Source: Dehalococcoidia bacterium
GTDB lineage: Bacteria; Chloroflexota; Dehalococcoidia; Tepidiformales; Tepidiformaceae
Direction: 5' to 3'
Assembly: GCA_020850615.1 (NCBI GenBank)
Contig: JADZEI010000004.1
Coordinates: 62,001-126,000, forward strand
DNA: 64,000 nucleotides
Shown here: piece after piece, positions 7,678 through 16,370 of the stretch
Layout of the letters: every line of letters begins with the position of its first letter
Position numbering within the stretch: the stretch's first letter is position 1
The notes under the pieces: generated by a model
What the model was told of the DNA's origin: nothing
The model's database searches: none
Seen by the model: the letters and a program-made list of their open reading frames with translations, nothing else
Made by a program: the position numbers and the translations under genes

Positions 7678-8783
7678 CCGAAGCCACCCCGCCGCCGGCC
7701 GCTGCCGTGCCGGCCGAGCGCCCGGCGGCAGCCCGCGTCGCGCTGCGCGGCGGCTGGCTCCCGGCGCCGCTGGTCATCGGCGGCCTCCTCGCGGTGCTCG
7801 TCGTGGCCGCGCTCGCCGCCGCCGCCGTCGGCGCCTACCACATCGCCCCCGCCGAGGTCCTCGGCTCCGTCGCGCACAAGGCCGGCCTCCACGTCGGCCC
7901 CGTCCCCGATGCCCTCGGCGAAGACGTCCTCTGGGAGATCCGCTTCCCCCGCGTCGTTCTCGCCATCCTCGTCGGCGCCTCGCTCGGCCCCGCCGGCGCG
8001 CTCATGCAGGGCAGCTTTTCCAACCCGCTCGCCGATCCCGGCATCGTCGGCGTTTCCTCCGGCGCCATGCTCGGGGCCACCGCCCAGATCGCCCTCGGCA
8101 TCTCCTTCGCCGGCACATGGAGCGTCACCATCGCCGCCTTCGCCGGTGGGCTCGTGACCGTCATGGCGGTCTACCTTGCCGCCCGCGGCAACGGCCGCAC
8201 CGAAGTCGTGACGCTCGTCCTCACCGGCATCGCCATCAACTCGCTCGCCGGGGCCATCATCGGCCTCCTCACCTTTTACTCCGACGACGCCGAGCTCCGC
8301 TCCATCACCTTCTGGACGCTAGGCAGCATGGCCCAGGCCACCTGGTCGAAGGTCGCGATCGTGCTGCCCATCGCCGCAATCGGCCTCCTCGCCGCGAACG
8401 CCTACGCCTTCCGCCTGGACCTCCTCTCCCTCGGCGAACGGCCCGCCCGGCACCTCGGCGTCAACGTCGAGCAGCTCCGTATCCACACCCTCGCCCTGGT
8501 CGCACTGCTCACCGCCGCCGCGGTCGCCGTCTCCGGCATCCTCCAGTTCGTCGGCCTCGTCATCCCCCACGTCGTCCGCATGATCGGCGGCCCCGGCCAC
8601 CGCCTCCTCCTCCCCGCCTCCGCGCTCGCCGGCGCCAGCGTCGTCGTCATCGCAGACCTCGCAGCCCGCACCATCGCCGAACCCGCCGAGGTGCCGCTCG
8701 GCGTCCTCACCGCCCTCGTCGGCAGCCCCTTCTTCTTCTGGCAGCTCCGCAAGACCCGCACCCGCCAGGGAGGCTGGGCGTGA
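7674..8783 (+). CDS. Heme/iron-complex ABC transporter permease (HmuU/BtuC family)
   Basis: 369-residue FecCD/BtuC-type permease with about ten hydrophobic helices and the family motifs GASLGPAGALMQG and FVGLVIPHVVRMIGG. ATG 7674 overlaps the TGA of the binding-protein gene (ATGA), and its own TGA overlaps the GTG start of the ATPase gene (GTGA), so all three are translationally coupled. Together they make a complete importer; heme is the likely substrate because heme oxygenase is divergently transcribed next door, though an iron siderophore or cobalamin cannot be excluded by sequence alone. Confidence 0.93.
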   Translation: MTEATPPPAAAVPAERPAAARVALRGGWLPAPLVIGGLLAVLVVAALAAAAVGAYHIAPAEVLGSVAHKAGLHVGPVPDALGEDVLWEIRFPRVVLAILVGASLGPAGALMQGSFSNPLADPGIVGVSSGAMLGATAQIALGISFAGTWSVTIAAFAGGLVTVMAVYLAARGNGRTEVVTLVLTGIAINSLAGAIIGLLTFYSDDAELRSITFWTLGSMAQATWSKVAIVLPIAAIGLLAANAYAFRLDLLSLGERPARHLGVNVEQLRIHTLALVALLTAAAVAVSGILQFVGLVIPHVVRMIGGPGHRLLLPASALAGASVVVIADLAARTIAEPAEVPLGVLTALVGSPFFFWQLRKTRTRQGGWA

Positions 8784-9601
8784 GGTTCGCCCGCACCGCC
8801 AGGCCACCACACCGCATCGAACCCGGCGGCATCGTCGCCGAAGCCCGCGGCATCCGCGTCGAGCTCGGCGGCAACCTCATCCTCGATGGCGTCGACCTCG
8901 CCGCCCGCGCGGGCGAGCTCGTCGCGCTCGTCGGGCCCAACGGGGCCGGCAAGTCCACCCTATTCGCCGTCATCGCCGGCGACCTCCACCCCCAGGCTGG
9001 CTCCGTCCGCATCTGCGGCGAGCCCCTCACCAGCTGGACCGCCGTCGAGCTCGCCATGCGCCGCGCCGTCCTCCCCCAGCAGGTCAGCGTCAGCTTCCCC
9101 TTCCTCGTCCACGACGTCGTCCGCATGGGCTGCGCCCCGTGGGCCGGCACGCCGGAAGAGGACCGCGACGACGATGTGGTCGCCGGCGCCCTCCACGCCT
9201 CCGATGTCGCCCACCTCGCCATGCGGCACTTCACCTCGCTCTCTGGCGGCGAACGCGCCCGCGCCGCCTTCGCCCGCGTGCTCGCCCAGCGCAGCCAGCT
9301 CGTCCTCCTCGACGAACCCACCGCCGCCCTCGACATCCATCACCAGGAGATGGTCCTCCAGCTCGCCCGCTCCCGGGCCGAATCCGGCGATGCCGTCGTC
9401 GTCGTCCTCCATGACCTCGGAGCCGCCGCCGCCTACGCCGACCGGATCATCCTTCTCTCTCAGGGCACCGTCGTCGCCGATGGCGCCCCCGGCGACGTCC
9501 TCACAACGCCGCTCCTCAGCTCCGTCTACCACCACCGCGTCGAAGTCATCCCCCACCCCGAAACCGGCGAACCCCTCGTCCTCCCCGTCCGCACCCGCTA
9601 A
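8780..9601 (+). CDS. Heme ABC transporter ATP-binding protein (HmuV-like)
   Basis: 273-residue ATPase with Walker A GPNGAGKST (about 52-60), signature LSGGERARA (about 154-162) and Walker B LVLLDEPTAALD (about 174-185), plus the HmuV/FecE-style D-loop and H-switch (VLHD). GTG 8780 overlaps the permease stop by four bases and is in frame, so I prefer it over any later start. It energises the heme importer and ends the operon; an interspersed repeat cluster follows. Confidence 0.93.
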   Translation: MRFARTARPPHRIEPGGIVAEARGIRVELGGNLILDGVDLAARAGELVALVGPNGAGKSTLFAVIAGDLHPQAGSVRICGEPLTSWTAVELAMRRAVLPQQVSVSFPFLVHDVVRMGCAPWAGTPEEDRDDDVVAGALHASDVAHLAMRHFTSLSGGERARAAFARVLAQRSQLVLLDEPTAALDIHHQEMVLQLARSRAESGDAVVVVLHDLGAAAAYADRIILLSQGTVVADGAPGDVLTTPLLSSVYHHRVEVIPHPETGEPLVLPVRTR

Positions 9602-9689
9602 ACGCACCACGGCCCGGTGGTGGCACGCGACACCCATCGATCGCGCGCCGACGCCTGACCCCACACACGCCAACCACGACCACCGCGCC

Positions 9690-10280
9690 GAAGCCCGGGC
9701 CCACGAGGGGCCCTGAGCGGAAGCCCCACGGATGCCACATCGACAGGCCACCATCGCCCGGGGCCGCGAGGGCGGCAGCGCAGCACCCGCCCGGCTCGCC
9801 TGGAACACCCCCGCCCTCCCCACGCACATCAGTAGCGCGCGTGTCAGCGAGCGCCCGCGCGCCCCCCGGCACACCGCCCCGCGCAGCCCTCGACCCTTCC
9901 GCCCTCCCGCGTAGCCCGGGCCCCTCGTCGGCCCTGAGCGGAAGCCCACGGATGCCACATCGACAGGCCACCATCGCCCGGGGCTGCGAGGGCGGCAGCG
10001 CAGCACCCGCCCGGCTCGCTCGGAACACCTTCGCCCCGCCCCACGCAATATCAGTAGCGCGCGTGTCAGCGAGCGCCCGCGCCCCCGGCACACCGCCCCG
10101 CGCAGCCCTCGACGCTTCCGCCTCGGGTGTACCCCGGGCCCTTCGTGGGCCCTGAGCGGAAGCCCCACGGATGCCACATCGACAGGCCACCATCGCCCGG
10201 GGCCGCGAGGGCGGCAGCGCAGCACCCCGCCCGGCTCGCCCGGAATGCTGCCACCCTCTTGCACGCATTAGCTGCCTCCA
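9690..10280. repeat. Interspersed repeat cluster, three tandem copies (about 225-bp period)
   Basis: The 875-base gap between the heme ATPase and DUF4956 genes holds no convincing gene. Three near-identical units start around 9690, 9914 and 10132 (third one truncated), each with a GGGCCC...GGGCCC hairpin, GAGCGGAAGCC, a GATGCCACATCGACAGGCC block, and CAGTAGCGCGCGTGTCAGCG. Related blocks occur at 28.2, 35.0, 38.9 (inverted), 45.7 and 53.7 kb. Open frames crossing it are artefacts of composition. Confidence 0.85.
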
Positions 10281-10319
10281 CGCCCGCCGCCAGCCAGTCA
10301 CCGAAGCGGAAATGAGGTT

Positions 10320-10356
10320 CCCCTCTCCCTCCGGGAGAGGGGTTAGGGGTGAGGGC
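10320..10356. repeat. REP-like palindrome copy 2
   Basis: CCCCTCTCCCTCCGGGAGAG followed by GGGGTTAGGGGTGAGGGCG: the hairpin form of the same family seen at 4525 and 10433. Confidence 0.65.
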
Positions 10357-10432
10357 GGCCCGGCAGGACAGGATCCACCGGGCCATCGGAGGCAGCCGGG
10401 CCAGGATTCCACACGACAGAGGCAAAAGGAAA

Positions 10433-10474
10433 CCCCTCTCCCGCGTGCGGGAGAGGGGCCAGGGGTGAGGGCGC
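10433..10474. repeat. REP-like palindrome copy 3, likely terminator of the VTC/DUF4956 operon
   Basis: CCCCTCTCCC, loop GCGT, then GCGGGAGAGGGG and GGGGTGAGGG; a strong hairpin two bases beyond the DUF4956 stop codon. It lacks a clear U-run. Confidence 0.65.
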
Positions 10475-10476
10475 CC

Positions 10477-11130
10477 TTACGACTCCGCGTGCTGCGGCAC
10501 CACCGGGTTGTACTCCGTCGCCAGCCCCTGCCGCCGCTTCTGTGCCTTCGGCACCCGCGGGAGGTCGTAGTACACCGTCAGCTCCGCCACATCTCGCAGG
10601 AAGTCGATCCGCCCGATGTCGACCCGCGTCACCTCCAGCCCCGTCCGCGCCTTCAGGTCCGCCAGCAGCTCTTCCCGGCGCTCCGGCTTGATCAGGTCGA
10701 TCTTCTCGTACGTCACCCGCTTGTGGACTTCGAAGTGGAACCCCCACTCCCGCTCGAGGATGTAGAGCAGGACCATGATCGTCCCGTTCGCGACCAGCAC
10801 CTTCTCGACTTCGCCACCGTCGCCCAGGACCGAGTTCATCACCGGAAGCGCGATGATCACGAAGAGGTACGTCATCTCCCGGATCGGCATCTCCTCCGTC
10901 CGGTACCGGATCACGCTGAAGATGGCGAACAACCCGAACCCGGCGCCCACGCTCAGCTCGATGCTCGGCAGCAGGTCCATCACGAAGTAGATCGCCGTAT
11001 TGAACGCCAGGAACGTGAACACGTAGCTCCGGTTCTGCGTCCACGGGTAGTAGACGCCCCGCACAATGATTAGCGCGGAGACCAGGTTCAGCCCCGCCCC
11101 CAGCAGGAATTGGTTGAAATCAGGAGACAT
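10477..11130 (-). CDS. DUF4956 membrane protein
   Basis: 217-residue inner-membrane protein of the DUF4956 family. Three or four hydrophobic helices occupy the first half (for example YVFTFLAFNTAIYFVMDLL), and a soluble alpha/beta tail with EVTRVDIGRIDFLRDVAELTV follows. Its start overlaps the end of the upstream VTC-domain gene by 11 bases. DUF4956 and VTC genes are often neighbours, which suggests the pair works together at the membrane, possibly in polyphosphate synthesis or surface polymer export; biochemical role is unknown. Confidence 0.88.
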   Translation of the reverse strand: MSPDFNQFLLGAGLNLVSALIIVRGVYYPWTQNRSYVFTFLAFNTAIYFVMDLLPSIELSVGAGFGLFAIFSVIRYRTEEMPIREMTYLFVIIALPVMNSVLGDGGEVEKVLVANGTIMVLLYILEREWGFHFEVHKRVTYEKIDLIKPERREELLADLKARTGLEVTRVDIGRIDFLRDVAELTVYYDLPRVPKAQKRRQGLATEYNPVVPQHAES

Positions 11131-11905
11131 GGCGAAGTCCCTCCTGGAGCCGGCTCACCCGCCGGAGCTCCGGCTTGAACCGGTTGTGCTTGTTCCCCGG
11201 GTAGAGCAGCGCCACGCCGATGCAGTACTTGCTGAACGCCGTCGCGTGCTCGTGCGCCGCCCGCATCGCACTCACGAACACCGACTCCCGGCTCGCAACC
11301 GGCTGCTTCACCTCCGCGATCACGAGGCCCGGCAGCTCCAGCCGCCGGTCGCCCGCCACGAAGGTGAGCCCCGTGTCGATCGTCAGCCGCTCCGCGCCCG
11401 TGCGGCTCACCATCGTCACCCGGTAGAACGCGTTGTCCAGGCGCGGCTCCAGCCCCAGCAGCTCCCGGCCCGCCCGCTCCGTCACGAAGTCCGCCGCCTC
11501 CGCCGTCATCGCCCGCAGCATCCCTGGCGTCCGCACCCGGCTTTTCACCGTCCGGTCCTGCCCCGTCTTCCGCTTGATCTCGAAGAACGACAATCCCGAG
11601 TCGAGGTACTGCCGCGATCGCACCTTCAGGCGCTGCGGCTGCGACCGGTGGTGCGCCTGGTACAGGTCGAACCGGGGAGAGTCGAAGTACGTCGTCTCGT
11701 AGGCGTGGACCCGCGTCCCCGCCTCCTCGAGCACCCGGTACGAATCCGCCAGCGCCGGCAGCAGCCGCTCCAGCGTGTCCGTGTCGAAGACATACTTCGT
11801 GTCGCGCCGGTCCAGCAGCGCGACCGCGTCCATCTCCGCAAGCGTGATGGGGTCGAAGCCCGCCAGCAGTTCCGCAGCCGCGACGGGCGATGAGCTCCTA
11901 TTCAT
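11120..11905 (-). CDS. VTC-domain protein (polyphosphate polymerase-like)
   Basis: 261-residue protein with a VTC/CYTH-type tunnel fold. The RRDTKYVF motif (about 33-40), KVRSRQY, FFEIKRKT and a late EVKQP supply the basic and acidic residues that bind triphosphate and metal in eukaryotic Vtc4, where the domain makes polyphosphate from ATP. ATG 11905 has a clear ribosome site (GAGGAG), so the upstream 30 residues of open frame are dropped. It forms a two-gene operon with the overlapping DUF4956 membrane protein, the usual partner. Confidence 0.88.
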   Translation of the reverse strand: MNRSSSPVAAAELLAGFDPITLAEMDAVALLDRRDTKYVFDTDTLERLLPALADSYRVLEEAGTRVHAYETTYFDSPRFDLYQAHHRSQPQRLKVRSRQYLDSGLSFFEIKRKTGQDRTVKSRVRTPGMLRAMTAEAADFVTERAGRELLGLEPRLDNAFYRVTMVSRTGAERLTIDTGLTFVAGDRRLELPGLVIAEVKQPVASRESVFVSAMRAAHEHATAFSKYCIGVALLYPGNKHNRFKPELRRVSRLQEGLRHVS

Positions 11906-12039
11906 GGCCAGCTCCTCGTGGGAGTTCCAGCGGCGTCGCGTGTTAACGCGTCTACCACCGCACGCTCCCGAGACTACGCAGCCGCCATGTGCCAATCATT
12001 GGCGATTCCTGAGTATTTCCTGAGAATCGCCGCGCACGG

Positions 12040-12065
12040 AAAAGGGGCGCCAATGGCGCCCCTTC
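12040..12065 (-). terminator. Terminator of the small monooxygenase gene
   Basis: Perfect hairpin AAGGGGCGCC/GGCGCCCCTT (12042-12064, loop AAT or ATT) followed on the minus strand by TTTTCC. It lies 20 bases after the stop of the minus-strand gene. Confidence 0.8.
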
Positions 12066-12084
12066 GAGTCCAACCAGGCCCGGG

Positions 12085-12393
12085 TCAGGCGACCCCGGCC
12101 ACCTGCGTGTACCGCTCGATCACCGGCCGCCCGCCGAGCAGGCCGCCTTCCTTGAGCTTCTGGTTCATCGCGCCCATGTGGTCCGTCTTGCCGTGCGCGG
12201 CCAGCGCGTCCGCGTCCCGGTACTGCTCGTAGAAGAGGAACAGCCCCGGCTCCGTGTCCGACGTGTGGAGCGAGTACACCGGCACGGCGCCGGCCTCCGC
12301 CGTCTTCACCTGGCCGACCATCGCGGTAAGGGCCGCGCGGAGCTCGTCCTCCTTGCCCGGTGCGGCCTGGAGCTTTGCGAGGATAGTGATCAC
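12085..12393 (-). CDS. Antibiotic biosynthesis monooxygenase (ABM) domain protein
   Basis: 102-residue ferredoxin-like single-domain protein of the ABM/YgiN family: ITILAKLQAAPGKEDELRAA at the start, then VYSLHTSDTEPGLFLFYEQY and a conserved AHGKTDHMGAM helix. Such proteins dimerise and act as cofactor-free quinol monooxygenases or heme/aromatic-binding proteins. GTG 12393 is chosen because GAGG lies at ribosome-site distance and the family starts exactly at this strand; the longer frame upstream is not conserved-looking. Divergent from a methyltransferase gene; substrate unknown. Confidence 0.87.
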   Translation of the reverse strand: MITILAKLQAAPGKEDELRAALTAMVGQVKTAEAGAVPVYSLHTSDTEPGLFLFYEQYRDADALAAHGKTDHMGAMNQKLKEGGLLGGRPVIERYTQVAGVA

Positions 12394-12481
12394 GTTCGCC
12401 TCGTGGTAAGAGATGGTTGGCGATTCTACGCGACACCGCCGCCTCGCGTCCGCCGCAACCCGCCGGGAAGGGATTCCGCCG

Positions 12482-13129
12482 ATGCTTCCGATCAAACGGT
12501 TCAGCCCCCGCCGCAGGCTCCAGCTCCTCTACGGCGCCGCCGGCAGCGAGTTTGCCGTCGAAGGCGTCGAGTACCCCGAGTGGTACCTCCACCGCTGGCA
12601 CCTCCTCCCGGAGGGGTACCTCTCCCGCCGCAGCATCGCCGGTTACGAAGCCGTCATCACCCGCCTCTACAACAGCCTCCGCGAAGATCAGGTCCACCGC
12701 CTCGCCATCTCGGCCCTGCGGGATCCAGGCGACGTCCTCGATATCGGCTGCGGCAGCGGTCGCCTCCTGGCCCGCGTGGCCGAACGTTTCCCCGCCGCCC
12801 GCCTCACCGGCATCGACCTCTCGCCGTTCATGCTCGAACGGGCAGTTCAGCGCGTCCCGGGCGCCCGCCTCGTCCACGGCGACTCCCAGGCGCTCCCCTG
12901 GCCGGACGCCACCTTCGACGCCATCCTTGCGATGCACCACCTCGGCCACATGCCCCACGACGCCGCCGAACGCGTCGCCGCCGAAGCCGCCCGCGTGCTC
13001 CGCCCCGGCGGCCGTCTCGTCGTCGCCGACCACCGCTGGCACCCGCTCTTCGATGGCGGCCTCGAGCCCCGCGCCGAGCGATTCACCGCCGGCGGGCACA
13101 TCCGCGTCCGCGTGCTCGCGAAGCCCTGA
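12482..13129 (+). CDS. Class I SAM-dependent methyltransferase
   Basis: 215 residues with the Rossmann methyltransferase motif I VLDIGCGSGR (about 85-94), acidic loop LTGIDLSPFML, motif QALPWPDATFDAILAMHHLGH and post-III segment VLRPGGRLVVADH. The N-terminal 70 residues (PEWYLHRWHLLPEGYLSRR) are outside the core and may bind substrate. ATG 12482 follows AAGGGA; the longer frame upstream overlaps the divergent gene's promoter. UbiE/ArsM-like methyltransferase, substrate unknown. Confidence 0.88.
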   Translation: MLPIKRFSPRRRLQLLYGAAGSEFAVEGVEYPEWYLHRWHLLPEGYLSRRSIAGYEAVITRLYNSLREDQVHRLAISALRDPGDVLDIGCGSGRLLARVAERFPAARLTGIDLSPFMLERAVQRVPGARLVHGDSQALPWPDATFDAILAMHHLGHMPHDAAERVAAEAARVLRPGGRLVVADHRWHPLFDGGLEPRAERFTAGGHIRVRVLAKP

Positions 13130-13184
13130 GCAGCACGCGTCCCCTTCGGTTAGGATCAGTCGAACCGCACCACGAGGCCCCCGC

Positions 13185-13967
13185 ATGCGCGAACCCCGTC
13201 CCCTCCGCTTCGTCCACACCTCCGACGTCCACCTCGGCGCCTATTCCAGCCGCGGCGACGCGAAGTGGACCGAGCGGCGCAGCCTCATGGAGGAGACCTT
13301 CGCGCGCGTCATCGACCTCGCCAACGAATCCGACGCCGATGCCCTCATGATCGCCGGCGACTTCTTCGACAACGACAAGGTCGACGACGCCACCGTCCAC
13401 TTCGCGGGCGAACAGATCCGCCGGTTCAAGGGCCGCACCTTCCTTATCCCCGGCAACCACGACCCCATGGACGACGGCCGAATCTACTGGCGCTACGACC
13501 TCGAAGCCATGGCCCCGCGCCTCAAGATCCTCCGCGAACACCCCGGCGAGGTTGTCGTCTGCGACGAGCTCGACCTCCTCGTCTGGGGCCGCGCCTACAT
13601 CGACACCGACTGGCACTTCCGCCCGCTCGAAGGCCGCCCTCCCGAGCGTTTCGACGGCCGCTGGCACGTCGCCATGGCCCACGGCCACTTCGTCCCCGAC
13701 GGCCGCGAGGAGAACCGCTCGCTCCCGATCCGCGAGCACGAGATCGCCTCCGGCGCCGGACACTGGGATTATGTCGCGCTCGGCCACTGGGAACCCCACC
13801 GCGACGTCAGCTCCGGCGGCGCCACCGCCGTCTATTCCGGCGCCCCCATGGCCCTCAGCGATTCCAACCGCGCCGCCGGCTGGGCCATCGTCGTCGACAT
13901 GGACCACGACGGCACCCGCTGGACCAGGCACCGCGTCGACCCCCGCGGCGACCTCCCGCCCGTCTGA
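13185..13967 (+). CDS. Calcineurin-like metallophosphoesterase (SbcD/Mre11-like)
   Basis: 260-residue phosphoesterase with all five metal motifs: TSDVHLG (12-18), GDFFDND (58-64), GNHDP (90-94), AHGHF and LGHWEPH. The order and the DVHLG opening resemble the nuclease domain of SbcD/Mre11, but the protein is only the catalytic domain and no SbcC/Rad50 ATPase is adjacent, so it may be a general DNA-repair-type exonuclease or a phosphodiesterase. ATG 13185 has GAGG upstream. It converges with the next gene with one base between the stops. Confidence 0.88.
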   Translation: MREPRPLRFVHTSDVHLGAYSSRGDAKWTERRSLMEETFARVIDLANESDADALMIAGDFFDNDKVDDATVHFAGEQIRRFKGRTFLIPGNHDPMDDGRIYWRYDLEAMAPRLKILREHPGEVVVCDELDLLVWGRAYIDTDWHFRPLEGRPPERFDGRWHVAMAHGHFVPDGREENRSLPIREHEIASGAGHWDYVALGHWEPHRDVSSGGATAVYSGAPMALSDSNRAAGWAIVVDMDHDGTRWTRHRVDPRGDLPPV

Positions 13968-13968
13968 A

Positions 13969-15102
13969 TCAGGAGCGCGGCAGCCCCAGCCCTCGCCCGG
14001 CGATGATGTTCCGCTGCACCTCGCTCGTCCCCCCTGCGATCGTCCGCGACACGCTGTTCAGGAACGCCGTCCGCACCGTCTGCACCAGCCCGGCGTCGTT
14101 CGAAGCCATCGCCGGCAACCCCAGCGCCTTGAACGCCGTCCGCATCATCCGCTGCGACCACTCCGTGCCGAACACCTTCGCGACCGACGCCTCCGCGTTC
14201 GGCACGCGCCCGGCGCTCTGCATCCACGCCACCCGGTAGCACAGCAGCCGACCGATTTCGAGCTCGAGCGCCAGCTGCGCCAGCTCCGACCGCGTCGCCT
14301 CGTCGGAGACCTTCCGCGTCGTCCGCTGCCGCCACGCTGCCAGCGCCTCGTGGAAGATCCACTCCAGGTCGATCAGCCGCTCGATCCCCGAGCGCTCGAA
14401 GTCCAGGTGCTCCGCCAGGATGTACCAGCCGGCGTTCTCGTCGCCCACCCGCCGGTCCACCGGCACTCGCACGTCTTCGAAGAACACTTCGTTGAAGTGG
14501 TGCCCGCCCGTCATGTCGTGCAGCGGCCTGATCGTGATCCCCGGGCTCGCCAGGTCGACCATCAGGCAGCTGATACCCCGGTGCTTCGGCGCGTTCGGGT
14601 CCGTCCGCACCACCAGCCAGATGCAATCCGAAAGGTGCGCGTTCGACGTCCAGATCTTCTGCCCGTTGACGATGTACTCGTCGCCGTCCCGCGCCGCCCG
14701 CGTCGCCGCCGCCGCAAGGTCCGAGCCCGCGCCCGGCTCCGAAAGCCCAAGCGCGAAGCTCACATCCGCGTTCATGATCCGCGGGATCCACTCGCGCTTC
14801 TGCTGCTCCGTCCCATGCCGGATGAGCGACGGCCCCACCTGCCGCTCGGCCACGAAGTGGTACCCGCGCGGCGCGTTCGCGAGGATCATCTCCTCGTTGT
14901 AGATCATCTGCTCGACCGCGCCCCAGCCCTTGCCGCCGTACTCCTGCGGCCACGCCGTCCCGATCCAGCCGCGTTCCGCCACCTTCTTGCTGAACGCGCG
15001 GTCCGTTCCCCGGTTCACGTTCTCCGGCGAAACATGCTCCTTGAGGAACGACTGGAGGTCGGCGCGAAAGACATCCTGGTCGGGCGTAAAGCGAAATCGC
15101 AC
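13969..15102 (-). CDS. Acyl-CoA dehydrogenase family protein
   Basis: 377-residue FAD enzyme that introduces the alpha-beta double bond into acyl-CoAs. Visible: N-terminal helical domain from FRFTPDQDVFR, substrate-loop GLSEPGAGSDLA, YIVNGQKIWTSNAH, the middle beta domain with FFEDVRVPVDRRVGDEN, and a C-terminal helical domain ending in SRTIAGGTSEVQRNIIAGRG. Start codon is GTG at 15102 with a weak ribosome site. Substrate chain cannot be inferred; a second paralogue lies at 42.7 kb. Confidence 0.95.
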   Translation of the reverse strand: MRFRFTPDQDVFRADLQSFLKEHVSPENVNRGTDRAFSKKVAERGWIGTAWPQEYGGKGWGAVEQMIYNEEMILANAPRGYHFVAERQVGPSLIRHGTEQQKREWIPRIMNADVSFALGLSEPGAGSDLAAAATRAARDGDEYIVNGQKIWTSNAHLSDCIWLVVRTDPNAPKHRGISCLMVDLASPGITIRPLHDMTGGHHFNEVFFEDVRVPVDRRVGDENAGWYILAEHLDFERSGIERLIDLEWIFHEALAAWRQRTTRKVSDEATRSELAQLALELEIGRLLCYRVAWMQSAGRVPNAEASVAKVFGTEWSQRMMRTAFKALGLPAMASNDAGLVQTVRTAFLNSVSRTIAGGTSEVQRNIIAGRGLGLPRS

Positions 15103-15198
15103 AGTGGCACCCCTGGCATCGGTGTCCCCACCGCGTGCGGCGGGCGCGCTATCTTACCGCGCCCGCGTCCGCACGTGCCGTAAGAACCACTCGCCGCC

Positions 15199-15756
15199 CT
15201 ACGCGAAGATCGTTCCCACCGGCAGCTCGAAACCCGCTACCTCGAAGCCCGCATCCTCGCTCGTCAGCGTGTCGTCCGGCCCGTACGTGTGGCTGTCGCC
15301 GCCCGGGCGGTAGACCGTCACCGTCCGGTTCCGAAGCCGCACGAGCCACACCCGCTGGCTCCCCGCCGCAATGTACTCCAGCGCCTTCGCCCCCGAGTCC
15401 CGGTCCGGCGTCGATTCCGACACCACCTCCACCGCCAGCGTCGGCGACGCGTGTGGATAGGTCGTCGCCGACCGGCCCGCCGCGCGCCGCCACCAGACGT
15501 CCGGTGCAGCCACACGGTCTGGCGACTCCCTGATGACGAATCCCATCTCGAAACCTGCCTCGCCGAGTTCGTGTGACTCGGTGAACCGGTCAAGCGCTCG
15601 GAAAACGGCGCGGGCAGCAAGGCCGTGGTCTTCACCCGGTGGCGACATGTAGATGACCTCTCCGTCGTACAGCTCCATCTGCCGGCCGTCGGGGTCATCC
15701 GGGAGTTGTGCGAACTCCTCGGCAGTCATCAGGCGCGGAGGCGCAGGCGTGCTCAT
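15199..15756 (-). CDS. Uma2 family (DUF820) PD-(D/E)XK nuclease-like protein, copy A
   Basis: 185-residue Uma2 protein, a restriction-endonuclease-like fold common in cyanobacteria, Chloroflexota and actinobacteria, with no firm role. Likely active residues: D in AAPDVWW, E in LAVEVVSES and K in AKALEY. It is the downstream member of a tandem pair; the first 37 and last about 80 residues are almost identical to copy B while the centre (about 38-104) differs strongly. A TATGAT hexamer six bases before ATG predicts a leaderless mRNA of its own, despite only 29 bases to the upstream gene. Confidence 0.88.
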   Translation of the reverse strand: MSTPAPPRLMTAEEFAQLPDDPDGRQMELYDGEVIYMSPPGEDHGLAARAVFRALDRFTESHELGEAGFEMGFVIRESPDRVAAPDVWWRRAAGRSATTYPHASPTLAVEVVSESTPDRDSGAKALEYIAAGSQRVWLVRLRNRTVTVYRPGGDSHTYGPDDTLTSEDAGFEVAGFELPVGTIFA

Positions 15757-15762
15757 ACCGCC

Positions 15763-15768
15763 ATCATA
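15763..15768 (-). promoter_or_regulatory. -10 element, leaderless start of Uma2 copy A
   Basis: Minus-strand TATGAT ends six bases before ATG 15756, so transcription would begin at the start codon. No Shine-Dalgarno site is present. Confidence 0.65.
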
Positions 15769-15785
15769 CCGGACGGCCCGCCATC

Positions 15786-16352
15786 CTATGCGAAGATCTG
15801 CCCCACCGGCAGTTCGAACCCCGCCACCTCGAAGCCCGCATCCTCGCTCGTGAGTGTGTCGTCCGACTCATACGTGTGACTGTCGCCGCCCGGGCGGTAC
15901 ACCGTCACCGTCCGGTTCCGAAGCCGCACGAGCCACACCCGCTGGCTTCCCGCCGCGATGTACTCCAGCGCCTTCGAACCCGAGTCCCGGTCCGGCGTCG
16001 ATGCCGACACGACCTCCACAGCCAGCGTCGGCGACGCGACCGGGTACGTGCGGCCATCATCGTCGTTGAGCAAACCCGCAGCCGCGAACCACACATCGGG
16101 TGCAGCCACCCGGTCCGGTCCCTCTCGGAGCGCGAACCCCGACTCCACTCCCGCCTCGCCGAGCTGATGCTCCTCGATGAAGGGATACAGCTTCGCGACG
16201 ATTCGTCCTGCTGTTCGGCCGTGTGGCATTCCCGGTGGCGGCATGTAGATGACCTCTCCGTCGTACAGCTCCATCTGCCGGCCGTCGGGGTCATCCGGGA
16301 GTCGTGCGAACTCCTCGGCAGTCATCAGGCGCGGAGGCGCAGGCGTGCTCAT
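15786..16352 (-). CDS. Uma2 family (DUF820) PD-(D/E)XK nuclease-like protein, copy B
   Basis: 188 residues, tandem paralogue of the downstream Uma2 gene. Candidate catalytic residues: D in APDVWF, E in LAVEVVSAS, K in SKALEY. Both ends match copy A nearly base for base (the first 110 or so bases differ at about two positions), whereas the central third is divergent, a mosaic pattern expected from duplication followed by gene conversion of the flanks or diversification of the centre. It has the same leaderless -10 arrangement as copy A. A third, distant Uma2 gene lies at 61.6 kb. Confidence 0.88.
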   Translation of the reverse strand: MSTPAPPRLMTAEEFARLPDDPDGRQMELYDGEVIYMPPPGMPHGRTAGRIVAKLYPFIEEHQLGEAGVESGFALREGPDRVAAPDVWFAAAGLLNDDDGRTYPVASPTLAVEVVSASTPDRDSGSKALEYIAAGSQRVWLVRLRNRTVTVYRPGGDSHTYESDDTLTSEDAGFEVAGFELPVGQIFA

Positions 16353-16358
16353 GCCCCC

Positions 16359-16364
16359 ATCATA
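16359..16364 (-). promoter_or_regulatory. -10 element, leaderless start of Uma2 copy B
   Basis: Minus-strand TATGAT six bases before ATG 16352; identical geometry to copy A. Confidence 0.65.
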
Positions 16365-16370
16365 CCGGAG

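Noticed and set aside
9690-10280. CRISPR array
   Set aside because: Units are about 225 bp and nearly identical throughout, with no short repeats separated by unique spacers and no cas genes.
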